Shown here piece after piece: positions 50,547 to 60,324 of a stretch of 64,000 nt of DNA. The DNA lies in contig NZ_JAINVZ010000015.1 of NCBI RefSeq assembly GCF_019890615.1, forward strand, positions 124,001-188,000, given 5' to 3'. Positions within the stretch are counted from its first letter, which is position 1, and the number at the start of each line of letters is the position of its first letter. This DNA comes from Streptantibioticus parmotrematis (GTDB lineage: Bacteria; Actinomycetota; Actinomycetes; Streptomycetales; Streptomycetaceae). Position numbers and translations under genes: made by a program. The notes under the pieces are model-generated. The model made no database searches, was not told the origin of the DNA, and saw nothing but the letters and a program-made list of their open reading frames with translations.

Positions 50547-51179
50547 ATGCTCAGCGGCCTGATCGAGGACGCCACCGCCCTGACCCCCGGTACGGCAGGG
50601 CGGCGGGCGCTGCTGGGGCTGGCCGGGCCGCCCGCCGCGGGCAAGTCGACGCTCGCCAGGCGGCTGGTGCACGGCGTCGAGCAGCGGCTGGGCGCGGGCT
50701 CGGCGGCGTACGTGCCGATGGACGGGTTCCACCTGTCCAACGCGCAGTTGGACCGCCTGGGTCTGCGCGGGCGCAAGGGCGCGCCGGAGACCTTCGACGT
50801 CGACGGGTACGTGGCGCTGCTGGGCAGGCTGCGGACGGAGACCGGGCGGGCGGTGTACGCGCCGGACTTCGACCGGCGGCTGGACGAGCCGGTGGCGGCG
50901 GGGCTCGTGGTGCCGCCGACCGCGCGGCTGGTGGTGACCGAGGGCAACTACCTGGCGGACGACGGCGACGGGTGGCGCGCGGTGCGCGAACTGCTGGACG
51001 CGCTGTGGTTCGTGGAGGCACCGCCCGAGGTGCGCGAGGAGCGGTTGTTGCGCAGGCATCTGCGGGGCGGGCGGTCCCGGGACGAGGCGCTGGAGTTCAT
51101 CGCGGCCAGCGAGCGTCCCAACGCCCGGCGGGTGGAGCGGGCCAGGGCCAACTGCTCACGGGTGGTGACCCGTTCGTGA
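50547..51179 (+). CDS. P-loop nucleoside/sugar kinase family protein
   Basis: 210 residues. Walker A is AGPPAAGKST (about 27-36), followed by VPMDGFHLSNAQLDRLGLRGRKGAPETFDVDGY, the phosphoribulokinase/uridine-kinase-like substrate loop, and VTEGNYLAD as Walker B. Related Streptomyces and rhizobial proteins include fructose kinases and uncharacterised nucleoside kinases, so the substrate is open. It is convergent (27 bp) with the Ter-module HAD gene and not in that operon. Confidence 0.82.
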   Translation: MLSGLIEDATALTPGTAGRRALLGLAGPPAAGKSTLARRLVHGVEQRLGAGSAAYVPMDGFHLSNAQLDRLGLRGRKGAPETFDVDGYVALLGRLRTETGRAVYAPDFDRRLDEPVAAGLVVPPTARLVVTEGNYLADDGDGWRAVRELLDALWFVEAPPEVREERLLRRHLRGGRSRDEALEFIAASERPNARRVERARANCSRVVTRS

Positions 51180-51206
51180 GCCGGCACCCGGCGACGGGAC
51201 GCCCCC

Positions 51207-52082
51207 TCACCCCTGCCCGATCCGTGTCGCCTCCGTCCACGTGCTCATCCGCAGCAGGATCGCCTCGCCCGCCGCGACGCCGACGGTGTCCAGGGCGGTG
51301 ACGTTCGGCGCGTTCCAGCCGGTCTCGGCGAGTTCGCCGTGGCCGGGGCGCCAGGCGCGGTCGGCGGCGAGCAGCAGGTCGGTGTCGAGCAGGGAGTCGC
51401 CCGCGGCCAGCACGCGGTCGGCGCCGGTGCGGCGGACGACCTCGGCCAGCGCCGCGCTCTTGGTCAGCGGCCGGGGCACCGCGTAGATCTTGCGGCCCTG
51501 GAGTGAGGCGGTCCAGCCGCGTTCCGCGGTCCACGCCTGGAGTTCCTTCAGCCAGCCCTCCGGCACCCCGGAGCGTTCGACCACCAGGTAGGCGAACAGG
51601 TCCTCGGCGACCCGGGCGGTGCGCAGCCACGCCGGGTCGGCGGCGGCGACGAGGTGGTCGAGCACCTCGGCCAGCGGCGCGCAGCCGTCCGCGAGGGTGC
51701 GGCGCACGTCGTCGTGCCAGTCACGGTCCGTTCTGCCGTCGATCAGGATGTGTCCGCCGTTGGCGCAGATGGCGTACTTGGGGGGCGGGCCGGGCAGGTG
51801 GACGCGGTGGTACTGGGCGCGGGTGCGGGTGGTGACGGGCACCAACGCGGCGCGTGCGGCGAGCTGTTGGACGAGTTCGGCGGCGCGCTCGGTGATGAAG
51901 GACAGGGGTCTGCCGTTGTAGACCTCGACGCACAGCAGCCGGGGGGCCTGCTCGTCGGGCATGCCGAGGGCGAGGGCGGCGGTGGAGTAGATCAGGGTGC
52001 GGTCGAGGTCGGTGGCGATGACCGTCGACGTGGCGGGAGCCGTCGGGGAGGGGGTGCCGGGGGTGGGCTGCGGGGTGGTCAC
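51207..52082 (-). CDS. HAD hydrolase of the Ter biosynthetic module
   Basis: 291 residues. Motif I IATDLDRTLIYS, motif II VPVTTRTRAQYHRV, cap region, and motif IV LAAGDSLLDTDLL, of the Cof/phosphomannomutase-like HAD type. GTG 52082 overlaps the PRTase-PELOTA stop by four bases. In published comparative genomics of Ter systems a HAD phosphatase is part of the predicted nucleoside-like metabolite pathway, with the phosphoribosyltransferases encoded upstream. Last gene of the minus-strand operon. Confidence 0.82.
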   Translation of the reverse strand: MTTPQPTPGTPSPTAPATSTVIATDLDRTLIYSTAALALGMPDEQAPRLLCVEVYNGRPLSFITERAAELVQQLAARAALVPVTTRTRAQYHRVHLPGPPPKYAICANGGHILIDGRTDRDWHDDVRRTLADGCAPLAEVLDHLVAAADPAWLRTARVAEDLFAYLVVERSGVPEGWLKELQAWTAERGWTASLQGRKIYAVPRPLTKSAALAEVVRRTGADRVLAAGDSLLDTDLLLAADRAWRPGHGELAETGWNAPNVTALDTVGVAAGEAILLRMSTWTEATRIGQG

Positions 52083-53209
52083 GCGCTCACCACCGCCCGG
52101 CCGTCGGCGCCGGTGGCGCCCCTGGTGTAGCGGGGGTGGATCAACCCGACGCACAGGTAGGGCAGTTCGTCCACCTCCTCCACGGGAACGCCGCGCTGGG
52201 CGGCCAGCAGTCGTACGTGGTCCAGGTCCGGGCCCGCGCCGCGCCGGGCCAGCACCCGCCACGGCACCCGGCGCAGCAGCACCCGGGTGGTCTCGCCGAC
52301 GCCGGGCTTGACCAGGTTGACGTCGCCGATGCCGTACGTCTCGCTGACCCGGGTCACCGCGTCCCAGCCCGCCCAGGTGGGCGTGCGGTCGGTGTCGCGG
52401 AGCGCGCCGGTGTCGGCGGGGAGGTCGGCGAAGCGGGCGGTGACGGTGTCGAGGAAGTGCGCGGAGACGTCGGAGCCGGCCAGTTCGCGGTAGAACTTGG
52501 CGCCGTGGAAGTCGTCGGGGCCGATCAGGTCGTCGCGCAGCACGGTGCGGGAGACCAGCCCGGAGACGGTGGAGTTCAGGCAGGCGGACGGGACGAGGAA
52601 GTCGTCGCGGGTGCCGTAGGTGTCCACGCAGCCGCCGGGGTCGGCGAGCACCGCGATGCGCGGGTCGAAGCCGTCGAACGGGCGGACGGCGGCGGCGAGT
52701 TCACGGGTGATGGCGCCCTTGCCGGTCCAGCCGTCGACGAAGACGACGGAGGCCGGGTCGTGGTGGGCGGCGAGCCAGCGCAGGGCGTTGGTGTCGATGC
52801 CCCGGCCGCGCACGATGGAGATCGTGTAGTGCGGCAGTTCGAGGCCGTGGGCGTGGCGGGCCCAGCGGCGCATGAGGATGCCGACCGGGGTGCCGGCGCG
52901 GGCGAGGGAGACCAGCACGGGAGCCGGGCCACGTTCGGCGAGCACGGTCTCGGTGACGACGGCGACCGCGTGGGCGACGCGCCGCGCGGAGGCGTCGAGG
53001 GCGGCGCGGAAGAGCGCCTGGTACTCGGCGGTCGGCTGGTACTCGACGGGCAGCGACTCGGCGTAGTGGGCGCCGCCGTTCTGCACCGCCTCCTCGCGTT
53101 CCTCGATCGGGGCCTCCAGGCGGACGCCGGAAAGGTCCTTCAGCAGCCACCCGACCTCGTCGGGGGTGTAGCTGGAGAACGCGGGACCGCGCAGCGGGTC
53201 AGGAAGCAT
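52079..53209 (-). CDS. Phosphoribosyltransferase with C-terminal PELOTA-type RNA-binding domain (Ter module)
   Basis: 376 residues. The PRTase_1 domain (once named StiP cysteine protease) has VVFVDGWTGKGAITREL as phosphate/ribose loop and LVSLARAGTPVGILMRRW. After residue about 290 a PELOTA-like domain follows (GVGETTRVLLRRVPWRVLARRG, VEEVDELPYLCVGLIHPRYTRG). Predicted to act on a PRPP-derived base in the Ter pathway; the PELOTA domain suggests contact with RNA. Overlaps its neighbours by 11 and 4 bases. Confidence 0.8.
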   Translation of the reverse strand: MLPDPLRGPAFSSYTPDEVGWLLKDLSGVRLEAPIEEREEAVQNGGAHYAESLPVEYQPTAEYQALFRAALDASARRVAHAVAVVTETVLAERGPAPVLVSLARAGTPVGILMRRWARHAHGLELPHYTISIVRGRGIDTNALRWLAAHHDPASVVFVDGWTGKGAITRELAAAVRPFDGFDPRIAVLADPGGCVDTYGTRDDFLVPSACLNSTVSGLVSRTVLRDDLIGPDDFHGAKFYRELAGSDVSAHFLDTVTARFADLPADTGALRDTDRTPTWAGWDAVTRVSETYGIGDVNLVKPGVGETTRVLLRRVPWRVLARRGAGPDLDHVRLLAAQRGVPVEEVDELPYLCVGLIHPRYTRGATGADGRAVVSA

Positions 53210-54539
53210 GACGGGTATCGACCTGTCGTTCGGGGGTGTACGACGGCACGACGGCGAGCAGCAGCCGGTCCGTGTGGGCGGCGAGCCGGTTCAGCAGCCC
53301 GCCGGGGGCGTGCAGCGCGGGTGTGTCGCCCGCGGAGTCGGTGACCGCGACGATCGCGTCGAAGCGGCGGGCGGGGTCGGTGCCGGGCGCGACGTTGTAG
53401 GCGTAGCGGGGGCCGGGCCCGTCGTCGGGGTCGTCGTGGGCGGGGAAGGTCAGGGCGGTGCGGATGGGGTAGCCGGGGTCGTCGACCGCGAGCACGGGTG
53501 AGCGGGTGGTGGTGGAGTAGCGCACCTCGAAGGCGGCGTCGCGTTCCAGTGCGGCGGCGATCCGCAGCGGCGCGTACATCAGCTCCTCGGTGCCGAGTAC
53601 CAGGACGCGGCGGGCGTGCGGCGGCAGGGCGGCGCGCAGGCGTTCCGCCATGCCGGGCAGCGCGGCCGTCAGGCGGTCGCGGTGGGCCGGGGTGAAGCCG
53701 TGCCGCCCGCCGTCCGGCACCCCGGCCGGCCACTCCAGCGCGACCCGCGCGGCCCCGTGCCCGCCGTCGTCAGCGCCTTCGCCCCCGCCGTCCCCGGCAC
53801 GGTCGTGGTCAGCGCCGTCCAGAGCGCGTTGCCGCGCGACCAGCTCCCGCCCCCGCTCCAGCACGTCCTGCGGCAGCCGCACCGTCCCGGAGGCGAGCGC
53901 CACCACGTCGAGCCGCGCGCCGAGCCCGGCCGCGTACGCCGCGAGCCGCTCGCGGTCGGCGTCGGTGCGCATGTCGACGAGCGCGACCACCACGTAGTGG
54001 TCGCGCGGGCGCAGCGCGTGCAGCGCGGTCACCGTGCCCAGCACGGTCCGGCCGGTCGAGAACTCGTCATCGACCAGTACCAACGGCCCGTCCCCGGTCA
54101 GGAGTTCCGGGTCGGCGGGGAGCAGCAGGTGGTCGGTGGCGTGGCTGTGGGACTCGGTGAACCGTCCCGTGGGCGCCACGCCGGGCACCGGGCGGCGGGT
54201 GGAGTGCAGGCAGGGCGCGTCGCCCAGGCCGTCGGCGACGCTGTGGCCGAGTCCGGTCGCGGTCTCCGCGTAGCCGACGACGACCGGCCGGGCGTCCTCG
54301 CCGATCAGCTCGCGCACCCGGCGGGCCAGCCGCAACCCGGCGTCGTGCACCACGCCGGGCCGCTGCGGCACGTGCTTGCCGAGCACGGTGGAGACCAGCA
54401 GGTGCGCCCGCTTGGGGTTGTCGCGCACCGCGAGGCCCAGCAGCCCGTACAGCTCGGGCGGCCCGTCCAGGGCGACCCCCAGCCGTGCGGCGGTCCACCG
54501 GCCGGTCCAGTCGGCGGGGGGCGTCACGGTCGTCGTCAT
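53199..54539 (-). CDS. PRTase_2-TRSP protein (Ter module)
   Basis: 446 residues. The orotate-PRTase-like domain carries GPLVLVDDEFSTGRTVLGTV, the PRPP-binding loop (DDEFSTG), and VVGYAETATGLGHSVADGL. The C-terminal TRSP domain is identified by YSTTTRSPVLAVDDPGYPI, including the name-giving Thr-Arg-Ser-Pro. An Asp/Gly-rich linker (GDGGGEGADDGGHG) separates the two. Follows the CitE-like lyase by 52 bp and overlaps the next gene by 11 bases. Confidence 0.85.
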   Translation of the reverse strand: MTTTVTPPADWTGRWTAARLGVALDGPPELYGLLGLAVRDNPKRAHLLVSTVLGKHVPQRPGVVHDAGLRLARRVRELIGEDARPVVVGYAETATGLGHSVADGLGDAPCLHSTRRPVPGVAPTGRFTESHSHATDHLLLPADPELLTGDGPLVLVDDEFSTGRTVLGTVTALHALRPRDHYVVVALVDMRTDADRERLAAYAAGLGARLDVVALASGTVRLPQDVLERGRELVARQRALDGADHDRAGDGGGEGADDGGHGAARVALEWPAGVPDGGRHGFTPAHRDRLTAALPGMAERLRAALPPHARRVLVLGTEELMYAPLRIAAALERDAAFEVRYSTTTRSPVLAVDDPGYPIRTALTFPAHDDPDDGPGPRYAYNVAPGTDPARRFDAIVAVTDSAGDTPALHAPGGLLNRLAAHTDRLLLAVVPSYTPERQVDTRHAS

Positions 54540-54591
54540 CGGCGAAGTGCTCCTGTGCGGCTGCGGGTTGGAGGGGGCGGAGGGGGCGCGG

Positions 54592-55764
54592 CTAGGCGGC
54601 GGGGACGGCGGCGGCCAGCAGTTCCACGAAGGTGACGTCCTCGCGGGCCACGCCGAAGACGTGGGCGCGGCGCATGGTGCGTTCCGCCCAGGCGCGGTGT
54701 GGTTTCACCTCGTTCATCTTGTTGGTGTAGGCGGAGCGCAGCACCCCTCCCCCGCCGTGGTCCTCGCGCAGGATGTCGGCGGCGTCGCTGAACTCCTCGT
54801 GGCTGACGACGGACAGGGCGTGCACGGGGGCGACGTGCGCGGGGTGGATGCAGGTCTTGCCCAGCAGGCCGTTGGCGCGGTCGAGTTCCACCTCGCGCAG
54901 CAGGCCGTCGAGGTCGTGCTCGATGAGCGCGGAGCGCAGCCGTTCGGCGCCGGGGGTGAAGGGGGTGCGGCGCAGTTGCGGTTTGAACATCCGCTCCTGG
55001 CGCGGGAAGTACTCCCACACCGGGCCGGTCACGGTGAAACCGGTGCCGTCCGCGCGGCCGAGGACGTTGACCACGTCGGCGATGACGGAGGCGACGATCC
55101 CGACGTCGTACGCGGTCATGTCGGGCGCCCGGCGCAGCCCGTAGGCCGAGCAGAAGTCGGTGACGCCCAGCCGCAGCGCGAGCACGCGGTCACGGTACTT
55201 CTCCACCGTGCGGGCGATGCCGCGCAGCGTCTCCTCACGGCTCTCCGCGTACAGCAGCGCGGCGGACTCCAGCACGGGCATCGCCAGCAGCCGCCGCCCG
55301 CAGGCCTCTTCGGCCGTGGTGAGCGATTCGAGGAACGGGACGCCGGTCTCCTCGGTGAACTTCGGCAGCACGAATCCGGTCAGCACGCCCACGGCCGGGC
55401 CGAGCCGCCGGGTGAGCGCGGTGATCTGGCCGGGGGCGCGGACCCGTACGAACAGCAGCGGCAGGGCGTCGCAGTCGGGGACCTCCGCGGCGAGCCGGGT
55501 CAGCTGGGCCACGAGGTTGTCCTCGGCCACGCCCACCTCGGCGTCGTCGATGGCGTCCTCCAGGCACAGCACCATGGACACCACGCCGCGTGCGGCCTGC
55601 TTGCGCACGTCGTCGGCGAGGCGCGGGCGGGTGGCGGGGCTGTAGAGCGTGGCACCCAGCGCGGTGGCCAGCACCGGCAGCGGGGAGTCGGTGCGGAACG
55701 CGGCGGGCTCCCGGTGGAACAGCGCGCCGCGCACCCGCGGCGCGAGGTGTCCGAAGTGGTGCAT
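54592..55764 (-). CDS. HpcH/HpaI (CitE-like) aldolase of the Ter module
   Basis: 390 residues. CitE-like TIM barrel: VSMVLCLEDAIDDAEV supplies the metal-binding acids, LLFVRVRAPGQ the Arg strand, and VLTGFVLPKFTEETG and LAMPVLESAALLYA further strands; GKTCIHPAHV is the family's C-terminal landmark. ATG 55764 has GGGGAG upstream. First gene of the operon CitE-PRTase_2-PRTase_1-HAD. C-C bond cleavage or formation on the pathway intermediate is presumed. Confidence 0.82.
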   Translation of the reverse strand: MHHFGHLAPRVRGALFHREPAAFRTDSPLPVLATALGATLYSPATRPRLADDVRKQAARGVVSMVLCLEDAIDDAEVGVAEDNLVAQLTRLAAEVPDCDALPLLFVRVRAPGQITALTRRLGPAVGVLTGFVLPKFTEETGVPFLESLTTAEEACGRRLLAMPVLESAALLYAESREETLRGIARTVEKYRDRVLALRLGVTDFCSAYGLRRAPDMTAYDVGIVASVIADVVNVLGRADGTGFTVTGPVWEYFPRQERMFKPQLRRTPFTPGAERLRSALIEHDLDGLLREVELDRANGLLGKTCIHPAHVAPVHALSVVSHEEFSDAADILREDHGGGGVLRSAYTNKMNEVKPHRAWAERTMRRAHVFGVAREDVTFVELLAAAVPAA

Positions 55765-56002
55765 ACAGCTCCCCGTGGGTGATCTGGCGGCGCTCGTACC
55801 GCGTGGTGAGCCCCCGCTGGGCCCTGGCGCGGGCCCCTCCCCGAGCCGCTCGTGGCCGATTATCGTACGCATTTCTATGGGGCAGTCTTTACCATCACAG
55901 GTGAAATCCGCGTAACCACCTGAGCTCGGGAAATCGCCCCGCGGACGTCCCCCGCGCCCCCTGCCTTGGTGCCCCCGGCCGCGAGGGGGCAGGATGAACG
56001 GC

Positions 56003-56914
56003 ATGACGCACGCGATGGTCAAGGGGTCCAACATTCCGCTGGAGGCGGGCTCGGTGCGCACCGTGCTGAGCTGGTCACCGGGCGCGGAGGTGCCCGACAT
56101 CGACGCGTCGGCGCTGCTGCTCGGCGAGGACGGGCGGGTGCGCTCGGACGCGGACTTCGTCTTCTACAACCAGCCCGCCCACCCCGGCGGCCTGGTCCGG
56201 CACCGCGCCAAGCGGCAGGACGAGGACGGGCTGACCGACGGCATCGAGGTGGACCTGGCACCGATGGAGCCCGCGGTGCGCCGGATCGTGCTGGCCGCCT
56301 CGGCGGACGGCGGCACCTTCGAGTCGGTCCGTGACCTGCGGCTGATGGTGTACGACGTGGCGGCGGGCGAGGGCGCGCCGCCGGTCGCGGCGTTCGACGT
56401 GCGGCCCGACACCGGCGAGGAGACCGCGCTGATCTGCGGCGAGCTGTACCGCAGGGACGAGGGCTGGAAGTTCCGCGCGCTGGGCCAGGGGTACGCGTCC
56501 GGACTGCTGGGCCTGGCCACGGAGTTCGGCATCGTGGTGGAGGACGACGAGGAGGAGGCGGACGCCACGGCCCCGGCCGCGCGGGAGCCGGAGGCGGACG
56601 CGCCGGGCGGCCTCACGGTCCCCGACGTCCCCGCCGCGCAGGCGCCGGACACCCCGCCCGCGCCCGCGGGCCCGCCGCCCGCCTCCGCGCCCGTACCGCC
56701 CGCGCCGCAGCCCGACGCCGCGGCCACCGTCGCGCCGCCGCCCACCGTGCCGCCGTCGTACGGCTATCCGCCGCCCGCGCCCGCCGCCGCACCGGCGCAG
56801 CCCGCCACCGGGTACGGATACCCGCCGCACCCCGCGTACGGATACCCGCAGCAGGCGCCGCCGCCCGCGATCACGTTGCCGCCGCAGGGGCCGCAGTTCC
56901 AGCGGCGGCGCTGA
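56003..56914 (+). CDS. TerD-family protein with Pro-rich tail
   Basis: 303 residues. The TerD domain covers residues 1-180 ([80 protein letters not shown]); the acid clusters are the Ca2+ sites of the family. Residues 180-300 are Pro/Ala/Tyr-Gly low complexity ([14 protein letters not shown]). ATG 56003 with AGGA eight bases before is preferred to ATG 55994. Divergent from the CitE-like operon, so both probably share regulation. Confidence 0.85.
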   Translation: MTHAMVKGSNIPLEAGSVRTVLSWSPGAEVPDIDASALLLGEDGRVRSDADFVFYNQPAHPGGLVRHRAKRQDEDGLTDGIEVDLAPMEPAVRRIVLAASADGGTFESVRDLRLMVYDVAAGEGAPPVAAFDVRPDTGEETALICGELYRRDEGWKFRALGQGYASGLLGLATEFGIVVEDDEEEADATAPAAREPEADAPGGLTVPDVPAAQAPDTPPAPAGPPPASAPVPPAPQPDAAATVAPPPTVPPSYGYPPPAPAAAPAQPATGYGYPPHPAYGYPQQAPPPAITLPPQGPQFQRRR

Positions 56915-56942
56915 GCGGGCCGCCGGGGCCGCCGGTGAAGGG

Positions 56943-57674
56943 TCAGGCCTTGGTCTTGTAGCCGCGGCCCCACTGCAGGCCCCAGCCGTAGAGCCGGTCC
57001 AGTTCCGACTGGAAGCCGTAGACGTACTTCACCTCGCGGCGCACCGTCAGCTCGCCCTTGCGGTTCTCGATGAGCACCACCGCGCACGAACGGGCCTGCG
57101 GGGCACGCTCGGTGAGCGGGATCTCGATGCGCGGCCCGCTGCTGGGGTAGAGCGTGACGACGGCGTGGGTACGGTCGAACGCCGGGGTGCCGTCGTAGAT
57201 GTAGACGAAGACCAGCAGGCGGGCGAACTTCTCCTTCTTGTCCAGGTTGATGTAGACCGTCTCGCCCGTGCCCGAGCCGAACCGGTCGTCACCGCTGAGC
57301 TGGATGTAGGGCGGCTCGTTGAAGTTGCCCAGGAAGTCGCCGAGCGGCTGGACCACGCCCTTGGTGCCGTCGGACATCTCGTACATGCAGGCCAGGTCGA
57401 GGTCGACGTTGACCATCGCGGGCCCCTGCGCCTGCACGAGTTCGGGCTTGAAGAGGTTGAGCGGGCGGGTCAGGAAGCCGCCGGTGGTGCGGTCGTTGAT
57501 GTCGGAGGTGCGCATCGACCAGGTGAGGTTGACCCGCAGGTTGCCGGAGGCGGATCCCTGGTGGTTGAGCGAGACGACCTGGCGGCGTTTGGTCAGCGTG
57601 ACCGTGTGCGCGTTGCCCATGTCGAACTGCGGTTGCGAGGAACCGCTCCGCAGGAAGTCCCACACCTTGGCCAT
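56943..57674 (-). CDS. TerA-like tellurium-resistance family protein
   Basis: 243 residues. It lacks the canonical TerD opening but has the related beta-sandwich features: TLTKRRQVVSLNHQG, MVNVDLDLACMYEMSDGTKGVVQPLG, RFGSGTGETVYINLDKKEKFARLLVFVYIYDGTP. The end (VKYVYGFQSELDRLYGWGLQWGRGYK) is typical of TerA-type proteins in actinobacterial Ter clusters. ATG 57674 has GGGAGGG. Part of the membrane-associated TerC/TerD metal-stress complex by analogy. Confidence 0.82.
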   Translation of the reverse strand: MAKVWDFLRSGSSQPQFDMGNAHTVTLTKRRQVVSLNHQGSASGNLRVNLTWSMRTSDINDRTTGGFLTRPLNLFKPELVQAQGPAMVNVDLDLACMYEMSDGTKGVVQPLGDFLGNFNEPPYIQLSGDDRFGSGTGETVYINLDKKEKFARLLVFVYIYDGTPAFDRTHAVVTLYPSSGPRIEIPLTERAPQARSCAVVLIENRKGELTVRREVKYVYGFQSELDRLYGWGLQWGRGYKTKA

Positions 57675-57691
57675 GTCACCCTCCCCAGGCG

Positions 57692-57731
57692 CGCCCGGCC
57701 CCCCGCACCGTGACGGGCGGAGGGCCGGGCG
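57692..57731 (-). terminator. Terminator of the DUF475 gene
   Basis: CGCCCGGCCC (57692-57701) and GGGCCGGGCG (57722-57731) form a 10-bp stem just after the DUF475 stop and before the TerA-like start. Confidence 0.65.
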
Positions 57732-57751
57732 TACTGATCAGACCGTGACGG

Positions 57752-58927
57752 TCAGACCCCCGAAGGGACTTCCGTCCTCTGCTCCGGCTCTCCGGAGCCT
57801 TCCCCGAGCCGGCGGTTCCTCACCACCGACGACAGGTACGCCGCACCGATCAGTACCACACCGACGAGTCCGGTGATCACGTCGTTGATCTCGTACTTGA
57901 TGGTGACCAGCAGGATGACCGCCAGAGCTCCGATCGCGTAGTGGGCGCCGTGCTCCAGGTAGACGTAGTCGTCCAGGGTGCCCTTGCGGACCAGGAAGAC
58001 GGTCAGCGAGCGGATGTAGAGCGCACCGATGCCCAGGCCCAGGGCCATCTGGAAGATCTGGTTGGTGATGGCGAAGGCACCGATCACGCCGTCGAAGGAG
58101 AACGAGGCGTCGATGACCTCGAGGTAGAGGAACATGAAGAACGCGGCCTTGCCGGCCAGTCCCAGCGCGGAAGTGCCGGACTTCTTCGCCGTGTTGACGC
58201 CCGCCCCACCGGCTGCCTCGGCGCCGTCCTCGCTGTCCTCGGCGTCTTCAGCGTCCTCCTCGTCCTCCAACTGCTCCTCGAAGAAGCCGGAGATGCCGCC
58301 CACCACGAGGTAGGCGACCATGCCGGCGACCCCGGCGAGCAGCACGGTGGCGGTCTTGTCGACGGTGCCGTGGCCGCCGTGCAGCGGGACCGCGGTGGCC
58401 ACCGTCATCGCGGCGACCAGCAGCGCGACCAGCGCGATGACCACCGAGAGCATGTCCAGCTTGCCGAGCTTGGCCAACGGCCGCTCCAGCCAGGCGAGCC
58501 AGGCGATCTCGCGCTCCTCGAGGATGAAGTCGAGGAAGATCATCAGCAGGAACACCCCGCCGAACGCGGCGATCGCCGGGTGGGCGTTGGTGACCAGGTG
58601 CTGGTAGCGGTCCGGGTCGTTGACCGCCACCTTCACCGCGTCGACCGGGTTGATCTTCGCGGTGATGGCGACGATGGCGACCGGGAAGACCAGCCGCATG
58701 CCGAACACGGCGATCAGCACGCCGACCGTGAGGAAGATCCGCTGCCAGAAGGCGTTGAGCTTCCTCAGGATGCCGGCGTTGATGACCGCGTTGTCGAAGG
58801 AGAGGGAGATCTCCAGGACGGACAGGATCGCGACGACCGCAAGACCCGACCACCCCCAGATGAGCCCGGCGAAGGCGAGGCCGATGACGGTGATGACCAT
58901 CGACCAGCCGAAGGTACGGACTAGCAC
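57752..58927 (-). CDS. DUF475/TerC-like integral membrane protein
   Basis: 391 residues, nine or so helices. The TerC-superfamily acids are visible in EISLSFDNAVINA (TM2) and EVIDASFSFDGVIGAFA (TM7), where Asp and Glu lie in the membrane and probably coordinate metal. A cytoplasmic loop is strongly acidic (EDEEDAEDAEDSEDGAE). GTG 58927, with AAGGA about 12 bases upstream. Works with TerD proteins in tellurite and general metal/oxidative-stress response. Confidence 0.85.
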   Translation of the reverse strand: MLVRTFGWSMVITVIGLAFAGLIWGWSGLAVVAILSVLEISLSFDNAVINAGILRKLNAFWQRIFLTVGVLIAVFGMRLVFPVAIVAITAKINPVDAVKVAVNDPDRYQHLVTNAHPAIAAFGGVFLLMIFLDFILEEREIAWLAWLERPLAKLGKLDMLSVVIALVALLVAAMTVATAVPLHGGHGTVDKTATVLLAGVAGMVAYLVVGGISGFFEEQLEDEEDAEDAEDSEDGAEAAGGAGVNTAKKSGTSALGLAGKAAFFMFLYLEVIDASFSFDGVIGAFAITNQIFQMALGLGIGALYIRSLTVFLVRKGTLDDYVYLEHGAHYAIGALAVILLVTIKYEINDVITGLVGVVLIGAAYLSSVVRNRRLGEGSGEPEQRTEVPSGV

Positions 58928-58975
58928 ACTCGATCCAATCCTTGAGGGTCCCCCGCGCGTGCAGTCCGCGCAGTT

Positions 58976-59551
58976 TTACGAAACGTTGACCCCGAAGTCT
59001 AGAGCGATGCCGCGCAGTCCGGACGCGTACCCCTGACCCACCGCACGGAACTTCCACTCGCCGCCGTACCGGTACAGCTCGCCGAAGATCATCGCCGTCT
59101 CGCTGGAGGCGTCCTCGCTCAGGTCGTAGCGGGCCAGCTCCGACTGGTCGGCCTGGTTGACGACCCGGATGTAGGCGTTGCTGACCTGGCCGAACGTCTG
59201 GGAGCGGCTCTCCGCCTCGTAGATGGAGACCGGGAAGACAACCTTGTCGACGCCCTGCGGGACCTTGGCGAGGTCGACGAGGATGGTCTCGTCGTCACCG
59301 CCGGTGCCGCCGACGAGTTCGTCGCCGGTGTGCTCGACCGAGCCGTCCGGGCTCTTGAGGTTGTTGTAGAAGACGAAGTACTCGTCGCCCAGCACCCGGC
59401 CGTTCGCGCACAGCAGCGCGCTGGCGTCGAGGTCGAAGTCGGCGCCGGTGGTGGACCTGGCCTCCCAGCCGAGGCCGATCAGGACCTGCGTGAGGTTCGG
59501 CGCGGCCTTGCTGAGGGAGACGTTTCCCCCCTTGGCGAGCGTGACACCCAT
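58976..59551 (-). CDS. TerD-family tellurium-resistance protein, copy 2
   Basis: 191 residues, canonical Ter[91 protein letters not shown]. Acidic residues in the DLDAS and DGSVEHTGD segments form the Ca2+ sites. It is highly similar to the next TerD, from which it is separated by a terminator hairpin, and lies 48 bp upstream of DUF475. Confidence 0.92.
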   Translation of the reverse strand: MGVTLAKGGNVSLSKAAPNLTQVLIGLGWEARSTTGADFDLDASALLCANGRVLGDEYFVFYNNLKSPDGSVEHTGDELVGGTGGDDETILVDLAKVPQGVDKVVFPVSIYEAESRSQTFGQVSNAYIRVVNQADQSELARYDLSEDASSETAMIFGELYRYGGEWKFRAVGQGYASGLRGIALDFGVNVS

Positions 59552-59601
59552 GTTGTTGCTTCCTCCCCGGTGATACGTGCGTGGTGCGTACCGCCCCAGC
59601 G

Positions 59602-59642
59602 CGTCCGGCGCCGCGTCCCGCTGGGGAACGCGACGCCGGACG
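59602..59642 (-). terminator. Hairpin between the two terD genes
   Basis: CGTCCGGCGCCGCGT pairs with ACGCGACGCCGGACG (one mismatch) around an 11-base loop, 50 bp after the upstream TerD stop. Confidence 0.75.
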
Positions 59643-59692
59643 GGCGGGGCCGGTGGTGCGGTGGCGCCGGGCGCGCCCCGGGCGCCGTGGCG

Positions 59693-60268
59693 TCAGACGT
59701 TGACGCCGAAGTCCTGGGCGATGCCGCGCAGGCCGGAGGCGTAGCCCTGGCCGATGGCGCGGAACTTCCACTCCGCGCCGTTGCGGTACAGCTCACCGAA
59801 GACCATCGCGGTCTCGGTCGAGGCGTCCTCGCTCAGGTCGTAGCGCGCCAGCTCGTTGCCGTCGGCCCGGTTGATCACGCGGATGTAGGCGTTGCGGATC
59901 TGGCCGAAGCTCTGCTGGCGGGTCTCGGCCTCGTAGATGGAGACCGGGAAGACGATCTTGGCGACGTCGCCCGGGACCGAGGCCAGGTCGACGTTGATCA
60001 CCTCGTCGTCGCCCTCGCCCTCACCGGTGAGGTTGTCGCCGGTGTGCTCGACGGAGCCGTCGGGGCTCTTGAGGTTGTTGAAGAACACGAAGTGCTGGTC
60101 GCTGAGGACCTTGCCCTCCGGGTTCGTCAGCAGGGCGCTGGCGTCCAGGTCGAAGTCGGCGCCGGTGGTGGTCCGGGCGTCCCAGCCCAGGCCGACCTGG
60201 ACCGCGGTGAGGTTGGGCGCCTCCTTGGTCAGCGAGACGTTGCCACCCTTGCTGAGGCTGACTCCCAC
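59693..60268 (-). CDS. TerD-family tellurium-resistance protein, copy 1
   Basis: 191 residues with the same motifs as copy 2 ([68 protein letters not shown]). GTG 60268 is the family start, with GGAGG seven bases before. Tandem TerD genes arose by duplication and are usual in Streptomyces. Upstream lie two palindromes one helical turn apart (60325-60343), a possible control site. Confidence 0.92.
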   Translation of the reverse strand: MGVSLSKGGNVSLTKEAPNLTAVQVGLGWDARTTTGADFDLDASALLTNPEGKVLSDQHFVFFNNLKSPDGSVEHTGDNLTGEGEGDDEVINVDLASVPGDVAKIVFPVSIYEAETRQQSFGQIRNAYIRVINRADGNELARYDLSEDASTETAMVFGELYRNGAEWKFRAIGQGYASGLRGIAQDFGVNV

Positions 60269-60324
60269 GAGTCCTCCAAGGTCTAAAGGGGGAACGTCCG
60301 GTGCGGCGCCCCCGTGGTGCGTGG

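Noticed and set aside
50547-51179. P-loop kinase as part of the Ter operon
   Set aside because: It is convergent with the HAD gene and on the other strand, so it is not co-transcribed.
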